The notes beneath the pieces were generated by a model that was given only the letters and a program-made list of their open reading frames with translations, did not search any database and was not told the origin of the DNA. This document shows, in pieces, positions 31,850-42,644 of a DNA stretch of 64,000 nt. Made by a program: the position numbers and the translations under genes. The first letter of the stretch is position 1. Every line of letters begins with the position of its first letter. The stretch is from Diplonema papillatum (lineage: Eukaryota > Euglenozoa > Diplonemea > Diplonemida > Diplonemidae), in NCBI GenBank assembly GCA_030068145.1, contig JAPJBO010000636.1, forward strand, positions 62,001 through 126,000. Reading direction: 5' to 3'.

Positions 31850-31935
31850 TGTTAACAATGCATTGTTGGTACTAAAAATTAGTCTACATGAAACTTACCA
31901 AAGCAGGTGAGTTCCGCTAGTGCGCACAAACAAAA
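31850..31935 (+). repeat. Dispersed repeat D, copy 2
   Basis: GTTAACAATG, CTACATGAAACTTACC, AAAGCAGGTGAGTTCCGC, TAGTGCGCACAAACAAAAG, as at 1936-2022. Confidence 0.6.
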
Positions 31936-32296
31936 GATGAAAGTTTTTCGAACTGCCGGGTGTGCCAGGTTTCCCACCAGACAGTGCTGGTGACAGTGTG
32001 TTTGGGAGGGGGGGCGTGCCGGATTTGACCGCAAACAATTAACTTAACCACTTCCGGACGAACTACCACAATAGTGGAGGAAGTCAATTCAAGAAAGTTC
32101 GCGGGTGTCAAGTTCGCGGGTGAGGGGCCAAAGAATGGCCGAAAGTGGTCGCCGTTTGCTTTATTGGGAAGATCTGGCACAAATCTTCGAAATGCGTCCT
32201 TCATCGGGCCGAGATCCTGCTCCGAGCTCTGGACGGATACCTGAGGTTTGCCCTGGACCCCCCCCCCCCCCCCCCCCCCCCCCCATTTTCCACCCA

Positions 32297-35024
32297 CACG
32301 GTGCAGTAGTAAACTTGTAAAATGACCCTTTTACTAGTAAATTTACTAGTAAAAATTTTTACTAGTAAAATTTACACTTTTACTAGTAAAATTTACAAGT
32401 GCACTTGTAAATTTTACTAGTGCACTAGTAAAAATTACAAGTGAATTCAGGTGTTTTTCAGTCCAAAACAGTGATTTGTAGGGGGGTTTGCGTGAAAAAC
32501 TGCGCGATCGAAAACTGGGGAGGTTTGGTCGATGTGCACTACCCCTCGGACTGAGTTGGGCAGGGTTGTTGGGAGCCTTTATGGGAATCATCTCCCCTGA
32601 TATACAGCCGCGCTGTTGAAAAAGGATGAGAGGAGCGGCGCGCACCCAACTGGAACTGTGCGCACTGTCCAGCCCCTTTACCCTGAGACTTTTGTTGAGC
32701 TAGTTGACAGCTGCCGAGGAAAAGCGTCTACAAAATGAGAAGAAACAGAGGCAAGAGAGACGCACTGTGAGTGGTGTCGTGCCAAATTCACAACAGTGAA
32801 ACACACTCTACAATGGCGACGTGAGCGGGGAGCGAGGAACCTGGGCAGAAGCGGCCACCTGACTGTTGCGAATACTTCCAGTCGGTCCGAGCATGCCTGC
32901 CACTTCCCGACACGCTTCGGCACGGGCTTTGCCCAAGCAGGGATCTTGACATTGTTGTTGCCGCAGTAAGGAGTTCCACACAGCCCATCAATGTAACACT
33001 CGGGCTCGACCATAGTAGTCAGAAACTTGTGAGGTTTCGTAAACATGAAAAAGCGGACGAGGCAGCAGGAAGAGTGCTGAACGGACGAAGCGTCTTTGAT
33101 GTGAATCGGTCTACCATGATGCAGGCCTCCAATATGTATGCGCCCAAGATGCCGCCGGCCTAGTGCAGATGGAAGAGATCGGCAGGTTTGCACGGGGGAC
33201 CCTCAAGCATCAGAGGAACCGCAGACTCCGAGAGCAGCATCAACGGCAAGACGCTGCACCAACTCCGGAGGTCCAGCGGAGCAGTGCGCTAGTGAGGCAA
33301 TCGATTCTACAAAACGGCACAACGGAGATATGTGGTTTAGGGTGCAACGAAAAGGCCACCTCTCAACACATTCTGACAGCGGGCGACAGCGCACCTTAGA
33401 TGGTTTCAGCCGGAGGCGGACCAAAGGCCGGTGTTCGGGCACCCACCCGAATGCAGGCCCTGGACGCCTATGCGAAGGGAACCACGCGGTAATCCGGAGA
33501 GTGGCTCTACGCGTTGCCCGGGAGACAAGTGCGCTGAATGGGCAACATGGGCCCTACAAGCATACACCCCAAGAACCAACGACAATAAAATGAAGCAGTA
33601 GGCACACCGCGTTCGTTCCCAACACCCCGACCCGACCAAGCAACCACCAAACCCCAAGAAGTACTAATCTCACGGCAACAGCCCAAACAACTTCCCCCAG
33701 CACCCTCGTGTGACAAGAATCCTCCAGTCCTCGAAACCCCCCGTGAATCTTCCATACCATAAGCAGAAGAAAGTTGGACCGGAAATATGTTGGACCGAAA
33801 ATATGTTGGACCGGACAAAGGTTGGACCGCGGACGACCAAAACAATTGGACCATTTTGTCCGGTCCAACATATTTCCGCCCAGGCACGTATCCACTTAGG
33901 CGGGGTTGGGTCGATGGGCATGAGGTAAAAAAATGTCCCGTGACAAATGAGTAGTCAGGCGCGAGAGATGCGTGGGTTTCTTCTTGAGCGTACTAAGATC
34001 GTCGTTTATTGGCGGCTCATACTTTTTCCTTCACGGTCAGCCAACCTCGAGCCTCCTCGTTTGCACTCTGCATTTTTGCGTTTGCACTCTACCAAAGCAA
34101 TGGGACAGACGGTGGACGCATCTTGGTCCACCCTCGGCACTGACCAACCGCAACCGGTCGCGATCGAACATCCTTCCACGCAAGGAAGATCTTGTGATTC
34201 CAGTGCAAGTTGCTGGAGGGAACTCAGCGGGTTACGCAGCGCCGCGCAGTGTTCGGGAACTCCTGGCGGCGGACCCATGCGCGACTACGGAGTGGAGCGA
34301 GTGCCAGCCGCAAAACTGCACGAAGCCCCCGAAAAAAGTTGGCCGGACAAAAGTTGGACCACCAGAGCCCAAAATAGGTGAGTTGGACCATTTTGTCCGG
34401 TCCAACTTATTTCCGTTTACGGTGTTTGCCTTTCAGAGTTGACCGCACTGTTGCCCACGACTCAGTCCAAAAAATGGATGCCAAGCCTGTCCGGCATAAG
34501 ACGCACGCAGGCAGAGATATTCGTAACCTCCTGGGCCAAACGCAAGATACCAGAGCATCTTTTGCCGTGCAATGGCGCCCATCTATTTCTGGTACCAGGA
34601 CGTACCTGTGCACGACTCTGCTCTGAGAGGACAAGGACGCCTCCTCCCTCGCGCTCCGTGTGTTCCGATGTTATTGTCCCGTGTTCCCACCGCATCGAGC
34701 CAAAGGGGGGTCGTGTTCGAGTGTTCACGTTTGCCTTGGAGTGGGGGAAACCTGGATTGACGCGGTCTGCCTAAGCGCGGGGCTCTCAAGCACTGCGTTG
34801 ACACTTTGCTATGCTCTCCCAGCCCCATTTTGATGAGTTAGGTGAAAAAGAAGCCGGTTCTTCTGAATGTGTGCTTCACTTGCCACAGTTTCTTCTTGTT
34901 TTACCCCAAAACACCTGCCAAAACACCTGAAATCACTTGTAAATTTTACTAGTGCACTTGTAAACCATTTTCACTTGTAAAACCACTAGTAAATTTACTA
35001 GTGAAAGCCTTTACTACTGCACCG
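32297..35024. mobile_element. Element nested inside the MITE, ends CACGGTGCAGTAGTAAA
   Basis: Inverted ends CACGGTGCAGTAGTAAA (left) and TTTACTACTGCACCGTG (right). Next to each end is a cluster of TTTACTAGTAAA-type words (32330-32440 and 34930-35005), as in subterminal repeats. A C-run followed by ATTTTCC lies outside both ends. The interior holds repeated GGACCGGACAAA motifs (33773-33886, 34337-34417). Several open frames are present but none shows a recognisable transposase. Confidence 0.55.
33773..34417. repeat. Repeated TTGGACCGGACAAA motifs
   Basis: ATGTTGGACCGGA-type words in both orientations cluster at 33773-33886 and again at 34337-34417 (GGACCATTTTGTCCGG, TCCAACATATTTCCG). The two clusters may be the ends of a further nested element of about 640 bp. 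Confidence 0.5.
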
Positions 35025-35118
35025 TGAAGCACGTTCTTGCAACCCCCCCCCCATTTTCCCAAATTAACCCTCCCCCCTCCGTCCTTAAGTGGTTAAACCC
35101 CCCATTATAGGCGAAGGG

Positions 35119-35349
35119 AACGGCCGGGATTTCGGGGGGGTGCAGAAAGACTTCTGAAGAATCACTTGGGATTGGCGAAGACACGTACGTGGTGACCGGC
35201 TTCATTATCCACACCGGAAAAGTACATGCTGGACACTACTACACCGTCATGAAAGAAGCAGACGCATGGGTGTGCTATGACGACCAGCAAGTATCAATCC
35301 TGTCATGGGAGACACGAACGGCTACATCGTCTTCCTTGAGAAGGTGTAA
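35119..35349 (+). pseudogene. C-terminal fragment of a ubiquitin-specific protease (USP/UCH)
   Basis: The frame reads GFIIHTGKVHAGHYYTVMK then WVCYDDQQV, the classic USP histidine box (GHYxxxx with W, YDD and V). After a shift of one base it ends NGYIVFLEKV then stop, matching the usual final strand of the family. USPs are cysteine proteases that remove ubiquitin; the catalytic Cys box is absent. The fragment begins about 25 bp after the split MITE and its flanking TTAA. Confidence 0.65.
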
Positions 35350-36400
35350 ACACTTTCACAAAGCGAAAGCAGTGCCCCGTTGTGGCGGTTGGTTACGAGC
35401 CACAACAAAACCCAACCCCCCTTTTTTTTTACTTACGAAGGAAGGATGCGACGAACAATGAAACCAGAGAGTTGTGATAACACCGGAACAGGACCGAAAG
35501 TCCCCGTCCAAAGGACCCACTGATGAGCTCTAACTCTGGATTGGTCTGCGTTCACGGGCGAAACCCGAGACGAAGAACGAGGTGCACACAAAACCGCGGT
35601 GAAAAATAATAAAGACCCTCAAGGTTTCATGAAATATCAGTACGTCGAGTTCTGAATGCGTGCGCCTCCGAGGCAGGACTGGTGGCTGCGGCCAGAGAAA
35701 AGGAAGAGTCAATCCCAATGACACTGCGTGACAGGGATTGGCATGTTTTGTTAGCGTCTAGTCAACCTCTACGACCACCGGAGCCTTCTTCCAAAGAAGA
35801 AGCGTACGTAAGGACACAGGTCGATTTCCATCAGATCCGACGACCGAGTTACCCATCGCAGATGAGCGGTCCACGTAAGCTCATCCTTCCGTTCTAGAGA
35901 GTTGACCCCGAAAACAAAAGGGGTACAGTCAGCGTAGCCAACAGAGACCATCAAACCCAGAAGGTTCCCGATGGATGTGGGCCCCCATTCGGCCCCGGAA
36001 TACGGATTCCCGTGGGCGGTCGCATGCCCCACATACCCAGCATCGTACTTTGCCAGCATCTTTCTGCCCGAACTTCTTGCAACCCCGCCCCTCTCACCTG
36101 CTGCATGGAAGCGGCAGGGAGCTTCTTCCGTGCTCCAAAAATAATGCCGCTTTTAGCGCAGTCCTCACAAGGCCGGGCGGCATCCTTGGGCCCATAACGA
36201 AACTAGAAAAGAAAACTTGCACTCTGAAAAAGGACCCGCACACAAGAGCAGGAAAAAAAGCAAGCAAAAAGAAGTAAGGTCGTAAAGACATCAGAACGGC
36301 GTGAACCGTCGTCCGCACAGAAAGACTCTCACCCAAGCAACTTCCGCCGACAGAGAAAACCTGCCCCTTGCTGTCGTCGGCGGGAGCGTTGGGGGGAGGG
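35350..36400. other. Gene-free stretch
   Basis: Only a decayed arm of the 26.6-kb inverted-repeat element is recognised (about 36020-36075: GCCCCACATACCCAGC, CATCTTTCTGCCC). Confidence 0.3.
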
Positions 36401-36402
36401 AG

Positions 36403-36590
36403 CTATTTCTTTGTATAAGCGCCTGCTTTGTAGGAAATGCTTGAGGAGACTGCCAGTCGCGATAGACAAAGAAAGTAAATGTGCTGTAGCCCACACGAAA
36501 CACAGGTAACTCTGGGTTCTGTGGCGGGCGTAAGCGTTCAACAATTCTTCGAAATGAGCACAATGCAGTCCCTCGAGTATTTTTCTCTCG
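36403..36590 (+). repeat. Dispersed repeat A, copy 4
   Basis: AAGCGCCTGCTTTGTAGG to CACACGAAACACAG, GTAACTCTGGG, GGCGGGCGTAAGCG. It joins directly to TTCTTCGAAATGAGCAC and CTCGAGTATTTTTC, without the pyrimidine-CTAG part of the spacer. Confidence 0.65.
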
Positions 36591-36626
36591 TTTTCTTTTT
36601 TCGTTTCCGGGAATTTTTCGAATGCA

Positions 36627-36869
36627 ATGACCGCCAAGCACGCGCATGTCGCCCTTATCCCTCTCCTCCAGGAGGTCTCCATTGTTTCGCTCGCGACCTG
36701 CGGGGACGCATCGTGTGTCTCATGTCCCAACGGCGAGGCGCTCCGACTACGTGCTCCAATTAACCGTTCGCAGCTCTTTCTCAGTCAACAGCATATCGGA
36801 GCCGGTCCACCCGTGTCCGTCGGAGCCGTACAATGCGAAGCGAACGTCGAGCGAGTCAAAGAGCTTTGA
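36627..36869 (+). CDS. Hypothetical 80-residue ORF
   Basis: ATG start and composition without simple repeats (MTAKHAHVALIPLLQEV). It has two close Cys pairs (ATCGDASCVSC) but no recognised domain. It begins about 40 bp after repeat A. It may be chance. Confidence 0.2.
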   Translation: MTAKHAHVALIPLLQEVSIVSLATCGDASCVSCPNGEALRLRAPINRSQLFLSQQHIGAGPPVSVGAVQCEANVERVKEL

Positions 36870-37538
36870 ATGTGACGGTCAAAAGTCCCTGAAACCGATG
36901 AGCGGAAGGAGTTGGAGATGCGTTCAAGTCGTTGTTCCTGCCCTGAGCTTAGTGTGTTTGAGACGTCCGGACCTATTTGAATCGCCGAACTTCGATTGCG
37001 AAATTGCAAGGTGTTCGCCGAGCCAAAGGAGGCGCCCTGAGTGTCTATCACCAGTCTATCACAGTATCCACGGTCAGAATAGCCACAACATGTGGTATTG
37101 TGGCTATTTCGGCTACAGTATTGTTTTCATTTGACATCAGTTCCGTCGACACGAATTTTTTTCCTACGTTCATCATGTGCCGTTGGACCCCCAATTTCCC
37201 CGGGTCACGGAGAGAAAAGGCACCAGCCACAATGTATAACGGGTAAATGTTGTGGCTATTCTGAACGCGTTGTGGGACAGTTGTGGGGAAGGCATCAGCA
37301 CCGGTAAAGCGAAGACGAGAGACGACGACCCCCAACGGAAGAAGAAGTAGCTTCCGAGGCTGGACCTCCACCGTGTGAGATCCTCCCGCGAACGTTGAGA
37401 AACTCTACTGTTCCGCAGGCACAGACGCAAAACAAACACAACGATAGCCAGCGTACTGGCTAAAGGATCTGCAAAAAGAAGAAGGCAGTATGGCGAGAAG
37501 TAGTCCCATATGTCTCACGTTTCATCGTGGGTATTCTT

Positions 37539-37730
37539 ATGAATATACCACAAAGCACAGCGAGCACCCACGAGGATTGCTGCCCAGCGCCGTCCGTGAA
37601 AGCGAAGGCAAAGGCCGCAAAAACATGCAAACCGGCAAGGAAGGGAAGAGTCGCAAAGCGACCGGGCGAAGACGATGATTCGAATGAGTGCAAACGCCAG
37701 AAGCACGACACGGTACGATCGAAGAGGTAG
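37539..37730 (+). CDS. Small basic protein with nuclear localisation-like C-terminus
   Basis: 63 residues from the ATG at 37539. The N-terminal 20 residues are neutral, then comes a Lys/Ala/Arg-rich segment (SVKAKAKAAKTCKPARKGR) and an acidic patch EDDDSNE followed by CKRQKHDTVRSKR. Basic clusters either side of the acidic patch look like a bipartite nuclear signal. A related peptide survives at 30187-30280, suggesting a once repeated gene or module. Function unknown. Confidence 0.4.
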   Translation: MNIPQSTASTHEDCCPAPSVKAKAKAAKTCKPARKGRVAKRPGEDDDSNECKRQKHDTVRSKR

Positions 37731-37965
37731 TCATTCAGTGGCTGACGCAGGCCATCACAACAGATATTCTGCATTCTACCCTCAACAGTACTGGTCTATC
37801 ACTGTCTGTTTTACCTTCAACGATAAAACCGTCCAATTTTACCTGACCTCTAGTCTCGGAATATGTCGACATTATGTCATACCTTTCACTACCCGACTCT
37901 GAGGATGAAAGTCGCACCCACGTCGCTCGAAAAAAAGACATGGGAGGAACGCGAGAATGAATTGC

Positions 37966-38361
37966 TCACGTGCAGCGCCATTGGAGTTGCAAGACCCCCC
38001 ATCTATCGCTCACGTGCAGCGCCATTGGAGTTGCAAGACCCCCACCTATCGCTCACGTGCAGCGCCATTGGAGTTGCAAGATCCCCCATCTATCGCTCAC
38101 GTGCAGCGCCATTGGAGTTGCAAGACCCCCCCATCTATCGCTCACGTGCAGCGCCATTGGAGTTGCAAGACCATCTATCGCTCACGTGCAGCGCCATTGG
38201 AGTTGCAAGACCCCCCACCTATCGCTCACGTGCAGCGCCATTGGAGTTGGAAGGCCCCCCATCTATCGCTCACGTGCAGCGCCATTGGAGTTGCAAGACC
38301 CCCCATCTATCGCTCACGTGCAGCGCCATTGGAGTTGCAAGACCCCCCACCTATCGCTCAC
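37966..38361. repeat. 44-bp minisatellite, about 9 units
   Basis: Units of GCTCACGTGCAGCGCC, ATTGGAGTTGCAAGACC, CCCATCTATC, varying between 37 and 45 bp. Unit length is not a multiple of three, so successive units are read in different frames. It ends about 120 bp upstream of the F-box gene ATG. Confidence 0.9.
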
Positions 38362-38485
38362 GCAGGTCCGGGGCGGGCTCCGCGAAGCTGCACCACCCAA
38401 ACGCAAAGGGTCGGGAGGTGCGCCCGCGGGATCGTCGGAAACACCAAGAAAAAAAGGGGGGCAAAAACGCGGCGAAAGCAGGCGA

Positions 38486-39706
38486 ATGGAACGGGGCGAC
38501 TCGGCGCCGGCCCCGGAAGCGTTCGAGCGGCAGGGGACTGAGAAAATGGGCGAGGAAACGGAAGCGGACGACGGCGAAAGCAAGAGAATCGAACGAGAAG
38601 ACCCGCCCAGAAGGCTGGCGACCGAAGAAGAGTTAAGAGACGTGGAAAACGCGCCGAACGGCTTAGAAGCGGACGACGACGAAAGCAAGAGAATCGAACG
38701 AGAAGACCCGCCCAGAAGGCTGGCGACCGAAGAAGAGTTAAGAGACGTGGAAAACGCGCCGAACGGCTTAGAAGCGGACGACGACGAAAGCAAGAGAATC
38801 GAACGAGAAGACCCGCCCAGAAGGCTGACGACCGAAGAAGAGTTAAGAGACGTGGAAAACGCGCCGAACGGCTTAGAAGCGGACGACGACGAAAGCAAGA
38901 GAATCGAACGAGAAGACGGGGGCCCCGAAGAAGAACCAGACGTGGACAAAGCGCCGAACCGCTTAGAAGCGGACGACGGCGAAAGCAAGAGAATCGAACG
39001 AGAAGACCCGCCCAGAAGGCCGGCGACCGAAGAAGAGTTGAGAGGCGCGGAAAACGCGCCGAACCGCCTAGAAGCGGACGACGGCGAAAGCAAGAGAATC
39101 GAACGAGAAGACCTGCCCAGAAGGCCGGCGACCGAAGAAGGGTTGAGAGGCGCGGAAAACGCGCAGGAACACCTGGAAGCGGCCGACGGCGAAAGCAAGA
39201 GAATCGAACGGGGGGTAGAGCCGGCGCCCGTCTCCGAAGCGTTCCAGCGGCTGCGCTCCGCCGGCGCGCGCGCGGAGAAGTGCTTCGTCGACCTGTCACC
39301 CGACCTGCTGCTGCGGATATCGCGGTTCCTCGTCCTGCGGGACGTCGGCCGGCTGCAGTGCACGACGAGCCGCCGCCGGCCGCCCGTGCAAACCGTCGAC
39401 TGGGAGCAGCTGTTCCAGGACCGCAACTCCGCGTCCCAGCGGGCCGGCGCGCTCGTCGGATCCGCGTACGACGCGGCCCTGCGGGCGCAGGGGCTCACCT
39501 GGAAGCTGGCCGAGAAGCAGAAGCGGCGGCAGCGGCGCACGCACGACCTGCGGTGCATGTCCTGCCGGAAGTACCCCATCGACGGGCCTCTGTACTCGTG
39601 CCTGTACTGCTACGGCGAGCACTGGGTGCTGTGCTCGGATTGTGAGGCCACCGCACGTATGCGCGCTTTTTTTTTTGAGTGGGATAACGGGGCAGCAGTC
39701 AGTTGA
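38486..39706 (+). CDS. F-box protein with 35-residue charged repeats and a truncated ZZ finger
   Basis: 406 residues from the first ATG after the minisatellite; the frame is open back to 37970 but that part only reads repeats. Residues about 28-250 are six copies and a partial seventh of a 35-residue charged unit (ESKRIERED, PPRR, ATEEELR, ENAPN, LEADD). Residues about 270-320 form an F-box (LSPDLLLRISRFLVL, DVGRLQC, WEQLFQDRN), the module that links targets to SCF ubiquitin ligases. A Lys/Arg-rich helix follows, then from about 357 the first part of a ZZ finger (CMSC, CLYC, CSDC). The closing His pair is missing because the frame runs into a T-run and a short foreign tail. GGGATCGTCGGAAACAC lies about 58 bp upstream of the ATG. 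Likely a ubiquitin-ligase adaptor, 3'-truncated. Confidence 0.65.
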   Translation: MERGDSAPAPEAFERQGTEKMGEETEADDGESKRIEREDPPRRLATEEELRDVENAPNGLEADDDESKRIEREDPPRRLATEEELRDVENAPNGLEADDDESKRIEREDPPRRLTTEEELRDVENAPNGLEADDDESKRIEREDGGPEEEPDVDKAPNRLEADDGESKRIEREDPPRRPATEEELRGAENAPNRLEADDGESKRIEREDLPRRPATEEGLRGAENAQEHLEAADGESKRIERGVEPAPVSEAFQRLRSAGARAEKCFVDLSPDLLLRISRFLVLRDVGRLQCTTSRRRPPVQTVDWEQLFQDRNSASQRAGALVGSAYDAALRAQGLTWKLAEKQKRRQRRTHDLRCMSCRKYPIDGPLYSCLYCYGEHWVLCSDCEATARMRAFFFEWDNGAAVS

Positions 39707-40135
39707 GAGACTGGCAGGTGAGCAGCGTCACCTCCCCTAGCGAGCTCTCGGATCAAGCTGCGTCTGATGCAGCTGTTGTATGGATCGCCTACATACACTC
39801 AGCCGCGCGTGCCTTCATTGCGAAGGTTACTGCTGCGGCCTTCTGGGTGGCAGGTCAAGTAGCGAGATCTGGGGCCCTGTGATGGCTGAGTGCACACCTA
39901 AGCAGGGCTGCATCCTCGTGTTGTAGCCGTGTTGTGTACAAGGCTTCGTGGGGGCCTGGTCAACCACCTCATCACTACAGGGCACAAACCTTTCTCGACA
40001 GTGATTGGACAGTCGGGATTGCCGGGGGCAGGTCTCCATGAAGAAGATAATTGTAAAGCAAGACCTGCCCCCTGCGCCTGCTGTCTCCGGCTGCTTCGGC
40101 AGACGACAAATACTACTACTACTGAGTGGGATAAA
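39707..40135. other. Gene-free stretch with a hairpin
   Basis: GGGGGCAGGTCT (40024-40035) and AGACCTGCCCCC (40061-40072) form a 12-bp-arm hairpin. GAGTGGGATAA occurs at both edges (about 39676 and 40123), so the interval may be an insertion that cut the F-box/ZZ gene. Confidence 0.35.
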
Positions 40136-40138
40136 CAC

Positions 40139-40292
40139 AGGGTATTAGTTTGAAGGCTTCCGGGGTTTGCAGATTTAGACCGTTACTATGGGGTGGTTTT
40201 GGGCGGTGTTTCGGTGCCGTTTTCGCCGATGTACACGGTCTTTTCGGGGGTTTCCGAATGCTTCTGGGTTCCCTGTGGGGTTGGGTGCCATA
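40139..40292 (+). repeat. Dispersed repeat I, copy with internal deletion
   Basis: Begins AGGGTATTAGTTTGAAGGC and ends GGGTTCCCTGTGGGG, as in 3807-4104 on the other strand, but the middle from about GTACACGG is missing. Confidence 0.6.
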
Positions 40293-40299
40293 TGGGGAC

Positions 40300-41140
40300 G
40301 CGCTCCAAAAACAGTCAAAATCGTAAACAGACAGTCTCGTCAGGCATCTGAAGAGGGGTGGACCTATTTTCCTATGATTTCTATGATAATAGGTCCACGG
40401 TTTTGGTGTGCACCGCCGTGCTTACAACAACATTTTTAGCGTTATTTTTAGCAACATCGCGCCGAAGGCGCGACGGAAAATTTGGGCAAAAATAACTCCG
40501 CCCCCCCTTTATCATGTGTGGGCAACTCTTAGCTCGTGTGGGATACGATACTCAACTGTCAAATAGGACCTTGGCCCGGTAATGAAGCACAGTGGCAGCT
40601 GCAACCTGCCGACCCGAAGCTGAAGTGGGTCTCAGCAGCGGAGGCTCAGCAGCCTTCCAGCACCTTCGGCACACTGCTACAAACACCACACCCCCCCCTG
40701 CAACCCACTTCTCCCCACCCAGCTTGGAATGGAAACGTCATGAGCTGACCGTGTGCCGAACCCTCGCCATTGGCTTCCGTTGGGGCAGCCAGTTACAAGT
40801 GACGATGGAAGCAACCAGCCCAGCTTTACCGATTCCCCCAAGCTAAAGAAAGCCCCACACCCTCCACTCACCCACAACCCCAGGGTACACAGAACGACGC
40901 AGGTGTCATCCACACCTAGTGATGCGAAGCCAGGGATACCAGAACCCCGGGCAACAACAAACCCGAAACCCTACCGAACAAATGGATGTTGCAACCACAC
41001 GATGGCCCCTTGCCGTGTGACCACAAAAGAAAACCGCAGGACCGCATTTGGACCTGTCAGCTTGACACGTTGGTAGACTCAAATAAAAAAACCCCATACC
41101 GTCACGAAACCCCCTATTAAAGTGCCTAAGAAGCATGGCA
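40300..41140. other. Gene-free stretch
   Basis: No supported feature. Open frames here lack domains and ATG-anchored composition bias. Confidence 0.3.
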
Positions 41141-41193
41141 GAGTGTGTCGTCAACCACCACCGAGTCCGAAAACATGAAAGCTAACTACTTTG

Positions 41194-41821
41194 ATGACGA
41201 ACTTGGTGGAACGAACGATAAGACGATCGTCGGAATTCCGATTCGGACAGATGACGAATGTCTTATTTTCCGACAAAGCCACTCCCGAGAAGGGCCTGAA
41301 CTTGTTGGACGTTTTCCAACAAAACGGACGGAAGGAAAGGAAGAGAACCGCTGCAAGAAAGGTCTTTCCAGACCCCAAGCAGCCCCAAAACAAAGGTACC
41401 CGGCTGCCGAACAGCACCCAGGTCACACGAACCGACGAAAAGAGCGCGAACAAAAGAGCCCAAAAAAAGAAGACTTCAGAGCACAAAAAAAAGCCGCCAC
41501 AAAAAATCGGAACACCAACGACCCCATGACGCTGAAGTTAAAAAACAAAAAAGCAAAAATGAATACAAAAATGAAGATAAAAACAAAAACAAAAACAAAA
41601 ACCGCGCCCACAAAAAAGAGAAACACAAAAAAGATCGGCAAAAAACAAAACGGCCCAAATCTGACACCCGCTTCCTCGCCGCCTTTACCCATACACGGAA
41701 CCATCCGTACAACGACGACGACCATTCGGAACGAAGACGGAACGCAATCCAGTTGTTCTGGAAGCGGTACGGCAAGAAGGTAACGGACGGCCGGACGAAA
41801 TGCGGGGATAACGAGAAATAG
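41194..41821 (+). CDS. Lys-rich basic protein, one reading-frame change at an A7 run
   Basis: The ATG at 41194 opens MTNLVERTIRRSSEFRFGQM and continues through LNLLDVFQQNGRKERKRT to about 41460, where a run of seven A occurs. Beyond it the protein-like sequence continues one base over: HDAEVKKQKSKNEYKNED, a KN-repeat stretch, RFLAAFTHTRNHPYNDDD, then RRRNAIQLFWKRYGKKV and a stop at 41819. The two parts make about 208 residues of uniform basic character. Either the A run carries one extra base or slippage restores the frame. It ends 15 bp before the 18S segment. It may bind nucleic acid, judging only by composition. Confidence 0.45.
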
Positions 41822-41835
41822 CCTCGACACGTACT

Positions 41836-42611
41836 TAGTACGTTAGAAGCAATGGATGATATCTAAACCTGTCAATGAACACAATTGGTGGACAAGTCTG
41901 GTGCCAGCACCCGCGGTAATTCCAGCACCAATAGCGTATATTAATGCTGCTGCTGTTAAAAAGCTCGTAGTTGGATCCAGAGCTCAGGTTGCAAGGTGGC
42001 CCAGTTTGCTGGGCATCAGCGTACTGCTGGTATTCAGAAGGCTGGGATCAACCCCTCGCATCAAGACCTGTGCTCTATGAACGGTGGTAATGGTGCCTTG
42101 CAAGTAATCTCTTCATCGGGATGAAAGCGCTTACGCGTACACCATACGCATACGGGTCGACCACCGATGTTACTGTGAACAAACCAGCGTGCCCAAAGCA
42201 GGCGTTCGCCGTGAATGATAAAGCATGGAATAACAAGGGATCGATTCTCTCGACTCTTTTTGTTGGTCTCTTAACCCGAGAAGGAATAATCAAAACGAAG
42301 TTCTTAGCGGTTCTCTTTTGAGTTTCGTCTAAGGCCTCGTTGCGCGGGATCAATAGGGACTGCCGGGGTCGTACGTACTCCTACGTCAGAGGTGAAATTC
42401 TTAGATCGTAGGAAGACGAACTTCTGCGAAAGCATTCGACAAGAATGTCTTCATTAATCAAGAACGAGAGCGTGGGGATCCAAGATGATCAGATACCGTC
42501 GTAGTCCACTGCTGTAAACGATGCCGTCTCAGGATCGAGGGAAGTCATTTTGGCTCCCACGGCACTCCCCGAACGAGAAATCAAAGATTATGGGTTCAGG
42601 GGGGAGTACAT

Positions 42612-42644
<33 letters not shown>

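Larger units (their letters stand above)
32048..35092. mobile_element. piggyBac-like MITE, copy 2, split by a 2.7-kb insertion
   Basis: The left end CCACTTCCGGACG follows TTAA (32044-32047); the right end CCGTCCTTAAGTGG precedes TTAA (35093-35096). The left 240 bp (32048-32290) align with 14977-15205 and the last 50 bp with 15190-15229. The middle is an inserted element. Confidence 0.7.

Noticed and set aside
32678-33193. 171-residue minus-strand ORF with several Cys/His, considered as a transposase end
   Set aside because: Cys spacing does not fit the piggyBac C-terminal finger and no catalytic region is seen.
38314-39579. 421- and 313-residue minus-strand Ser/Arg-rich frames
   Set aside because: Shadows of the 35-residue repeat and F-box coding on the plus strand.
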